Positions 58,479-64,000 of a stretch of 64,000 nucleotides of DNA are shown one piece after another. The number at the start of each line of letters is the position of its first letter. Positions within the stretch are counted from its first letter, which is position 1. The notes beneath the pieces are model-generated. The model had not been told where the DNA came from, ran no database searches, and saw only the letters and a program-made list of their open reading frames with translations. This DNA is from Lewinellaceae bacterium (lineage in GTDB: Bacteria > Bacteroidota > Bacteroidia > Chitinophagales > Saprospiraceae): assembly GCA_020636255.1 (NCBI GenBank), contig JACJYE010000001.1, positions 1 through 64,000 of the forward strand, written 5' to 3'. Position numbers and translations under genes: made by a program.

Positions 58479-60767
58479 ATGAAAAATGTCTTCTTTTTCA
58501 TTATAGCCTGGGCTTTGCCTGCCCTGGCCCTGGCGCAGGCTACCATCAGCGGCAGCGTGTACGATGCGGAAACGTCGGGCCCGATCGGGTACGCCGTCGT
58601 TTTAGCCGAAGGGCTCAACAAGGCAACCTATACCGATGAACAGGGGCGCTTTGAACTCGACGCCCCGAAGCAGTCCGATTACGTGCTCTCTATATTACAT
58701 GTGGGGTACGAAAACACTAAGGTCGAAGTAAGCGCCGCGGAGGCGGGCAGGCTGAAGCTCGCACTGGCGCCTGCACCCATTATAATCGAAGAGATCCTGG
58801 TGCAGGGCAGCAACATGGAGCGCACCGCGCAGTCCGACATCCTTCCCGACTTCGCCACCCAGGTGGCGCAGCCCAGGGATGTGGGCGACCTGTTCCGCGA
58901 CATTCCGGGCTTCGGCGTCGTGAAAAGGGGCGGTTATGCCATGGACCCCGTTTTCCGATCCTTCCGTAATGAAGCGCTCAACGTACAGTACGATGGTGGC
59001 ATACAGGTGATGCACGCCTGCCCCAACCGCATGGACCCCATCACTACTCACGTCATCCCGGAAGAGATCGAAAAGATCGAGCTCATCCGCGGGCCTTTCA
59101 GCGTGCGGTATGGGCAGACCATGGGCGGCATACTGAACATCATCACCAAACGCCCGCCCGCTGCCGAGGCCTTCACCGTAGGTGGCAGTGTGGAGAGCGG
59201 TTACGAGTTCAACGGCGACGCCAGGCTCGCCAGGCTGGCCCTGAACGCCGCCGGCAAAGGATACGATATCAGCCTGAACGGCGGCCTGCGCGATTTCGGC
59301 AACTACAGCAACGGCGCCGGAGAAGAGATCCCTACGTCTTTCAAATCGTACGACTACTCCGCCAAAGCCGGCCTCAATATTGCCAAAGGGCACCGGCTGC
59401 AGTTCGGCTGGCGGCAGTCGTTCGGCCGCGATATCCTGCACGTGGGCCTGCCGATGGATACCGACGAAGACAACAGCAGCGTGCTGTCGGCCGACTATGC
59501 GGCCCGGAATGTCAGCCCGCACCTGTATTCCATTACCTTCAAGGCTTTCGTTTCACAGGTTGATCACATCATGAGCAATACCCTGCGCCCCAATTTCGCG
59601 ACTACCGCCTCCACCAGTACCGTCGACGCGCAGACCCTGGGCGGCAAGCTTGAGCTTTCGTGGCTGCCCACGCCCAAGTCGCAGCTCTACACCGGCCTGG
59701 ATATGCGCAGCCTCAGCCGCGATGGCGATCGCATCCGGCTGGTGAAGCGCAATATGATGACCGGCGCCGTCATTGACCCGCCCATGGAATTTACCGACCT
59801 GATCTGGCAGGACGCCCACATTAACAACATGGGCCTGTATGCCGAGGCCCGGCAGTTCATCAGCGAGCGCCTCAGCCTGGGCGCCGGCGCCCGCGTCGAC
59901 CTGGTGAGCGCAACCATCAACGACCCCGACCCCGATTTTGCCGAGCTGTACACCACGCTAAACACCGACGCGGAGTGGAACCTCAGCGGCAACCTCTCGG
60001 CCGACTACCAGTTGAGCCCGGGCTGGGAGCTGCAGCTGGCCCTGGGCCGCGGCACCCGCACCGCTACGATGGAAGAGCGCTTCATCAACCACTTCACACT
60101 GGGCCTCGACGATTACGAATACGTGGGCAACCCCGGCCTGAAGCCTGAAGCCAACCACCAGGCGGAGCTGAGCATCGGCCAGCAAAGCGCGCGCCACCAG
60201 TGGCGGCTCTCCACCTTTTATTCCTATATCACCAACTACATCACCGCGGTTGTCGATACCACGCTGTCGCGTAAATACATGCCGCAGCTGGAGCCGAAAC
60301 ACGCCCGCCGGTTCACGAATATCGACGCTGCCACCCAGGCCGGTTTCGAGTTGGAAGGCTCGGTACAAGTTGCACGCCGCCTCACGGCCTATGGCTCGGC
60401 AGCCTATACCTACGCCCAGAACCTGGACTGGGATGAGCCGCTGGCGGAGATACCGCCATTTGCCGCCAGCCTGGGGTTGAAATACGAGCAAAAGTGGTAT
60501 AGCCTCGACCTCAAAGGGCGGTTCGTCGCCCGTCAGGGCCGCGTTGCCGCTTCGTTCGGAGAGCTGGAAAGCCCGGGGTTCAGTGTGTTCGACCTGAAGG
60601 TGCACACCCGCCCTCTGCCCGGCCTCTCCATTGGCGCCGCTCTGCTCAATATATTGGACAGGAACTACTACGAGCACCTCAACCGGGGCTACCGCAATAT
60701 GCCTGTGAACGGCCTCATCTACGAGCCGGGCAGGAATGTGGCCCTGTTTGTGCAGTATAGTTTCTGA
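58479..60767 (+). CDS. TonB-dependent copper receptor (NosA/OprC-like)
   Basis: A 762-residue outer-membrane receptor with a signal peptide (1-20, ...ALALAQ), a CarboxypepD_reg-like domain (about 22-100), a plug (about 115-225) and a beta barrel ending in aromatic FVQYSF. The plug carries His179-Ala-Cys181-Pro-Asn-Arg-Met185 (MHACPNRMDP), the C-x3-M copper-binding signature of OprC/NosA proteins, and the conserved RGPFSVRYGQTMGGILNI segment. Known OprC proteins take up copper and are induced under denitrification. Here the gene lies downstream of nosZ-nosY-ric, so it probably supplies copper for NosZ. A strong terminator follows. Confidence 0.88.
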   Translation: MKNVFFFIIAWALPALALAQATISGSVYDAETSGPIGYAVVLAEGLNKATYTDEQGRFELDAPKQSDYVLSILHVGYENTKVEVSAAEAGRLKLALAPAPIIIEEILVQGSNMERTAQSDILPDFATQVAQPRDVGDLFRDIPGFGVVKRGGYAMDPVFRSFRNEALNVQYDGGIQVMHACPNRMDPITTHVIPEEIEKIELIRGPFSVRYGQTMGGILNIITKRPPAAEAFTVGGSVESGYEFNGDARLARLALNAAGKGYDISLNGGLRDFGNYSNGAGEEIPTSFKSYDYSAKAGLNIAKGHRLQFGWRQSFGRDILHVGLPMDTDEDNSSVLSADYAARNVSPHLYSITFKAFVSQVDHIMSNTLRPNFATTASTSTVDAQTLGGKLELSWLPTPKSQLYTGLDMRSLSRDGDRIRLVKRNMMTGAVIDPPMEFTDLIWQDAHINNMGLYAEARQFISERLSLGAGARVDLVSATINDPDPDFAELYTTLNTDAEWNLSGNLSADYQLSPGWELQLALGRGTRTATMEERFINHFTLGLDDYEYVGNPGLKPEANHQAELSIGQQSARHQWRLSTFYSYITNYITAVVDTTLSRKYMPQLEPKHARRFTNIDAATQAGFELEGSVQVARRLTAYGSAAYTYAQNLDWDEPLAEIPPFAASLGLKYEQKWYSLDLKGRFVARQGRVAASFGELESPGFSVFDLKVHTRPLPGLSIGAALLNILDRNYYEHLNRGYRNMPVNGLIYEPGRNVALFVQYSF

Positions 60768-60771
60768 TGGC

Positions 60772-60816
60772 GGAGGTAGCGTTCCCTGATTGAGGTTGCC
60801 GGGGAACGCTGCCTCC
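60772..60816. terminator. terminator hairpin after the copper receptor gene
   Basis: GGAGGTAGCGTTCCC (60772-60786) pairs with GGGAACGCTGCCTCC (60802-60816) with one T-G wobble and a 15-nt loop, beginning 5 bp past the stop codon. It probably marks the end of the nos/copper transcript. Confidence 0.65.
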
Positions 60817-60819
60817 CTA

Positions 60820-60983
60820 AGAGCATGTTTGGAGGCCGCTTTTGGAGATAAAAAGTGTCAATTTTATGATGAGACAAGGCGCTTTTTGAAGTTCGTACCC
60901 AAAGGTACGGACGAAAAGAGCAACGCAGTATCCTCAAAAAAGGGACGTATTTTAGCCCAAAGGGTGGCCTCCAAACAAGCTCT
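60820..60983. mobile_element. 164-bp element bounded by 18-bp inverted repeats (MITE-like)
   Basis: AGAGCATGTTTGGAGGCC at the left end (about 60820-60838) and GGCCTCCAAACAAGCTCT at 60966-60983 are inverted repeats with one mismatch. The interior (AAAAAGTGTCAATTTTATG, a small GTACC...GGTAC palindrome, AAAAAGGGACG) has no ORF. The right end overlaps the stop codon of the chromate transporter remnant. Size and structure suit a non-autonomous miniature element or large palindromic repeat; no target duplication was identified. Confidence 0.4.
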
Positions 60984-61385
60984 AAACCCCATACAACAAA
61001 TACCCCATAACAAGCCCGCCGGCGATCACCCAAACCGAGCTCAGCTTCCATGGGCCGAAAACGGCGGCCAGCGACAGGGCCAGGATCAGCCAGGCCCTCC
61101 AGCCCAGGAGTATCTCGCTTCCCAGTTCCAGCGCGACGCCGGCCATGATGCCCACAGCGCCTACATTCACCGCATCGAGAAATGCGCCGGCGGCTTTGGG
61201 CCGGCGTATCCTGGGCACCAGCGGGTTGAGCAGCCAGACGAAAAAGAAAGAGGGAAGGAAAATGCCGGCCGTGGCCGCCACTGCGCCCCAGGGGCCCTGT
61301 ATCTGGTAACCGATAAAGGTGGCCGTCGACAAAATGGGGCCCGGAGTGAACTGGCCGATAGCAATGGCGTCGAGCAGGGCTTCAG
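60982..61385 (-). pseudogene. chromate transporter (ChrA family) fragment, N-terminal part missing
   Basis: The minus-strand frame from about 61385 encodes EALLDAIAIGQFTPGPILST followed by ATFIGYQIQGPWGAVAATAG, three to four more membrane segments, and stops at 60982. This is the C-terminal third of a CHR-domain chromate/anion transporter (the GQ-x-TPGP motif is characteristic). A stop codon lies just upstream in frame, and the space upstream is occupied by the end of the DUF2007 gene, so the first 200 or more residues are absent. A shorter frame beginning at 61332 (MSTATFIGY) is open but would lack the TPGP segment. Probably a deletion remnant or a misassembled junction. Confidence 0.7.
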
Positions 61386-61837
61386 AACGAATCTATCAAC
61401 GTTCCCGCAGTATGTATCAGGCTGCGCAGGATGAACAGCAGGATGAGTATCAGGACGATCCAGAAGATAACGCGGCCGAAATGGGTTTTGTCTCCTTCGG
61501 CCAGGGCTTTCTGGAATTCGATATCGTCGTGGCTGGCGTCGTAGAAAGAGCCCTCCTCAGGGGTAGGGTTCTGATCCTGGTAGTCCAGTTCGGCGATGAT
61601 ACGGGTGGCTTCGGGCAGGTCCTCTTCCCGCACGTGCAGGCCGATGCCGCCGCCCTCGATGAGCGGCAGGGCCGTCATCATGTTGGCGTTGGAAATAAAG
61701 TTGCGGATGCCGGCTTCCGTAAGCCTGGCGGAATACAGGCGGGCCTGCGATTCGAAGAAGAACTTCTTCGCCACCACGATCCGGGTGTCCTCCTCGAACT
61801 CCCCGAAATGGTCCAGTATTTCCTGCTCGCTGCTCAT
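61382..61837 (-). CDS. DUF2007-domain protein with C-terminal membrane anchor
   Basis: A 151-residue protein. Residues 20-85 match the DUF2007 (putative signal-transducing protein) pattern: KFFFESQARLYSARLTEAGIRNFISNANMMTALPLIEGGGIGLHVREEDLPEATRII, a ferredoxin-like fold. A charged linker follows, then one membrane helix (about 122-140). The domain resembles PII-like folds but its ligand is unknown. Its ATG lies 3 bp past the ferritin stop, so the two are co-transcribed. The stop codon touches the chromate transporter fragment. Confidence 0.82.
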   Translation of the reverse strand: MSSEQEILDHFGEFEEDTRIVVAKKFFFESQARLYSARLTEAGIRNFISNANMMTALPLIEGGGIGLHVREEDLPEATRIIAELDYQDQNPTPEEGSFYDASHDDIEFQKALAEGDKTHFGRVIFWIVLILILLFILRSLIHTAGTLIDSF

Positions 61838-61839
61838 CG

Positions 61840-62361
61840 TCAGGCTGCTTCTCCTTCTGCCTGAGCCGCCTGCGCATTGATCACCTCCAGCTCCTTATCG
61901 ATGTAGTAGAGGCTCTGCGGGCCGTCGCCGATGAGGCGTATCTTGTCGAGGATGGTGCGCATCAGGGATTCTTCTTCGCGTTGCTCTTCGACGTACCACT
62001 GCAGGAAGTTGTAGGTGCTGTGATCGTCCTCTTTGAGGCTTTTGGTAACGAGTTTATTGATGGATGCCGTCACTTTCTGCTCATGGGCGTACACCTGCTC
62101 GAACAGGCTGCGCACCGATTCGAACTCCTGAGGTGGCTGCTTGATGCCCGGCGCGACGGCGCGGCCGTTAACTTCGTCGAGATAAAAAAAGATCTTCAGC
62201 ATGTGCATGCGCTCCTCTTCCGACTGCCGGTGCAGGAACCTGGAGCAGCCTTCCAGCCCCTGGCTTCGGCACCAGGAGGCCATCGACAGGTACAGGTATG
62301 AAGCATATCCTTCGAGAGCGATCTGCTCGTTGAGCTCTTTTTGCATTTTATCAGAGATCAT
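61840..62361 (-). CDS. ftnA: ferritin (non-heme iron storage protein)
   Basis: The start was chosen at 62361 (MISDKMQKELNEQIALEGYAS); the longer frame to 62496 is not part of the fold. The 173-residue four-helix protein carries the bacterial ferritin ferroxidase centre: Glu residues in LNEQIALEGYASYLYLSMA, the Glu-x-x-His pair in RQSEEERMHMLKIFFYL, Glu in VYAHEQKVTASI, and QWYVEEQREEESL. It stores iron and limits oxidative damage in the cytoplasm. It is followed by the DUF2007 gene with a 2-bp gap. The C-terminal extension after helix four is Ala/Glu-rich. Confidence 0.93.
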   Translation of the reverse strand: MISDKMQKELNEQIALEGYASYLYLSMASWCRSQGLEGCSRFLHRQSEEERMHMLKIFFYLDEVNGRAVAPGIKQPPQEFESVRSLFEQVYAHEQKVTASINKLVTKSLKEDDHSTYNFLQWYVEEQREEESLMRTILDKIRLIGDGPQSLYYIDKELEVINAQAAQAEGEAA

Positions 62362-62461
62362 AGCAACATTTCGGTTTTTAATGGCCCAAGTTAAAAAAAT
62401 CCATGCAAACTTGAGATATCCCGGGGTTTCGTACCCAGGGCCCACGGAGCAAAACGGAGTA

Positions 62462-63697
62462 TCAGCTATTCGGCGAAAAAGCATAGGCGGCGGCAAAGGC
62501 CAGCACCGACAGGATAAGGCCGTACATGAACAGGCCGTAACAGATGCGCAGGAAGCGGTACTTCTTGGCCAGCACGACGCCCAGGAAGTAGAGGTCGCGC
62601 GTCATGGAGCTGTACAGATAATCGCTGTCCTTGATCATTTCCGTCATACCCCAGTGGAAATCTTCCAGGTCCATTTTATAAAAATTGCCGAAGAACAGCA
62701 GGTTGGAACGTTTTTCTTTGATATCCTCGCGGGTCACTTTGCCTTCGGTGACCTTGGGGCGGGTGGCCATGATGGCGAAGACCAGGGCCGACAGGCAGGT
62801 GGCCAGCAGTATAGCGGTAGGGGCTATGAGCCAGGTATCGCCCCGGAGTTTGGGCACCAGGTTGGTCACGACGAAAGAGATGACGATGGCGTTGATCGTC
62901 AGCATGAAGTTGGCCTTGTTATCGGCGATGGAGCTGAGGTTGACATGCGTGCGGTAAGTGGTGCGGTACATGGTCTCCACGCCGCGCCCCAGGTTGATCT
63001 CCTTAAGCTCGAGCGCGCTCTTTTTCTCCTTTTTCTTTTTTTTCTTCTTTTCCCCGTTTTCCGCTTCCTCCGTAGCTTCCAGCGCATCAGGGTGAAGGCG
63101 CAGCTTTTGCTTTTTGAGCTGTTTGACGTGTTTGCGTTTGCGTTTGCTGTACAGCTCGCGGGCCACTTCGGTATGGTACTGGTGCCGCATCATGAAGCCC
63201 AGTTCGAAATCGACCCATTCCTGTTCCGACATGATGATGCCTTTAGTCTGGAGCAGTTCCTGCCGCACGCGGCCGCAGCGGTCCCAGTACATTTCGTTGC
63301 CCAGGTGATGGAGGTCGGCGTCGCAGAGGATGCTTTCGAGCAGCACTTTGGGTTTTTGTGGCAACTGGGTGGCCCTGATGCAGCTCAGCACTGTTTCCAG
63401 GCCATCTTCGGGATAGTTGCGCTCGCGCAGGAAAGTCGTTACCAGTTCGCAGGACCGCTCTTCATGGCCGTCGGCGCCGCCGTAGTAGCCGGAGTCATGA
63501 AACCAGGCGGCAAGCTGGAGGTTGCGCATCTCCTGTTCGTCGAGGTTGTACTGCAGGCCGATCTCAATGGCGGCTTCCACCACTTCCCGCGTATGGGGGA
63601 AGTTGTGGTATACATAATCGGAGGAAATGCGTTCCTCGAATAGTTGTAGTACGTATGCTTCTGCTTCGGCCAACAGGCCGGTTTTGCGCTGTATCAT
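62462..63697 (-). CDS. HD phosphohydrolase fused to a Pycsar-effector-type membrane domain
   Basis: A 411-residue protein in two halves. Residues 10-175 form an HD-family metal phosphohydrolase with His31, His35, the His67-Asp68 pair (AAWFHDSGYYGG) and Asp126 (ILCDADLHHLG). A very basic linker with a run of lysines (about 185-235) follows. Residues 240-411 match the Pycsar system effector (DUF5706-like) domain: MYRTTYRTHVNLSSIADNKANFMLTINAIVISF, a second membrane helix at about 290-312, and a third at the C-terminus (about 385-405). In Pycsar, such membrane effectors are triggered by cyclic pyrimidine nucleotides; no cyclase gene is next to this one. The HD domain might degrade a nucleotide signal; that is inference. 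HD-plus-effector fusions are common in Bacteroidota. Confidence 0.8.
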   Translation of the reverse strand: MIQRKTGLLAEAEAYVLQLFEERISSDYVYHNFPHTREVVEAAIEIGLQYNLDEQEMRNLQLAAWFHDSGYYGGADGHEERSCELVTTFLRERNYPEDGLETVLSCIRATQLPQKPKVLLESILCDADLHHLGNEMYWDRCGRVRQELLQTKGIIMSEQEWVDFELGFMMRHQYHTEVARELYSKRKRKHVKQLKKQKLRLHPDALEATEEAENGEKKKKKKKEKKSALELKEINLGRGVETMYRTTYRTHVNLSSIADNKANFMLTINAIVISFVVTNLVPKLRGDTWLIAPTAILLATCLSALVFAIMATRPKVTEGKVTREDIKEKRSNLLFFGNFYKMDLEDFHWGMTEMIKDSDYLYSSMTRDLYFLGVVLAKKYRFLRICYGLFMYGLILSVLAFAAAYAFSPNS

Positions 63698-63918
63698 AAT
63701 AGCTTTCCGAGTTGGCGGGAAGCGCGGTGCTCCACTGATGAACCAAATTGCTATGCGTTAGAAGGCCCTGCTCATCAACGGCATTCTATGGGGCCTGAAA
63801 ATAAAGAATTTTATGGAATGTGTGGGTGGTAGGTGGTTGAATTCCTCTTCCTAACGCAAGGCGAATGAAAATTGGTATCCCCCTCCCCGCCCAAAACACC
63901 ATATAGGTTCACAATCTG

Positions 63919-64000
63919 TCAGTCCAGCATTTCCAGCACCCATTGCCATTGCCGTTCATAGGGCACGACCTCTATTTCGTGGGTCTGGTTGGCAAGGCTC
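63919..64000 (-). CDS. 3' end of a gene running off the window
   Basis: The minus-strand frame entering at 64000 reads SLANQTHEIEVVPYERQWQW then VLEMLD and a stop at 63919-63921. Codon choice and composition look coding. Only 26 residues are visible, so no family can be named. The 220 bp between this stop and the HD/Pycsar gene start at 63697 contain no gene that I can support. Confidence 0.5.
   Translation of the reverse strand, partial: SLANQTHEIEVVPYERQWQWVLEMLD

Noticed and set aside
62201..63643. 480-codon plus-strand open frame
   Set aside because: Antisense to the HD/Pycsar-effector gene, which has clear motifs.

Overview
The window looks like a piece of a Bacteroidota chromosome, most likely a GC-rich member of the Saprospiria (Lewinella/Phaeodactylibacter/Haliscomenobacter type). 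This rests on four secreted proteins with type IX secretion (T9SS) C-terminal sorting domains, two carboxypeptidase-like-plug TonB-dependent receptors, a LytTR/LytS pair, a BlaI/BlaR1 pair, a clade II nosZ cluster, and one convincing promoter with the Bacteroidota -33 TTG / -7 TAnnTTTG form. No rRNA, tRNA, CRISPR array, transposase or integrase was seen.

Layout. 1-1640: two AT-rich genes of unknown function, each followed or preceded by a long imperfect palindrome that ends at or near the stop codon, resembling integron gene cassettes without an integrase. 1777-4600: an interspersed repeat, a CsgG-like protein and a sodium/solute symporter. 4606-10528, all on the minus strand: sigma factor, TetR regulator, ABC exporter (with four apparent homopolymer deletions), HlyD-type adaptor and TolC-type channel, i.e. 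a complete type I-like export operon. 10863-30669: two adjacent paralogous giant secreted proteins (about 1,800 and 4,642 residues). The larger carries 16 DUF11 repeats, three of them almost identical at the DNA level. 31271-38651: LytTR regulator, a 44-residue membrane peptide, BlaR1/BlaI with three operator-like palindromes, a lipoprotein, a small secreted protein, a DUF2141 protein and a LytS-type kinase. 38795-48342: TonB receptor, an unknown secreted protein, an M28 glutaminyl-cyclase-like peptidase, ThiL, a T9SS propeller-like protein and a split T9SS metalloprotease.

48467-60767 is a nitrous oxide reduction locus. An oxidase-like membrane protein, a lipoprotein cytochrome c and an Rrf2 regulator run left. 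nosZ, a membrane protein, nosL, nosD, nosF, nosY, ric (ScdA/YtfE), a cysteine-motif small protein and a copper-type TonB receptor run right. The functional reading is: copper enters through the receptor, NosL/DFY build the CuZ site, the cytochrome feeds electrons, and the Rrf2 regulator probably senses NO or redox state. Two identical TAAAAGA-N8-TCTTTTA palindromes and a repeated motif near both divergent promoters are candidate operators. 60772-64000: terminator, a small inverted-repeat element, a chromate transporter remnant, a DUF2007 protein, ferritin, an HD-phosphohydrolase/Pycsar-effector fusion, and the 3' end of a further gene.

Several genes appear broken by single-base losses in homopolymer runs. 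The pattern fits sequencing or assembly error better than gene decay, so these genes may be intact in the organism.
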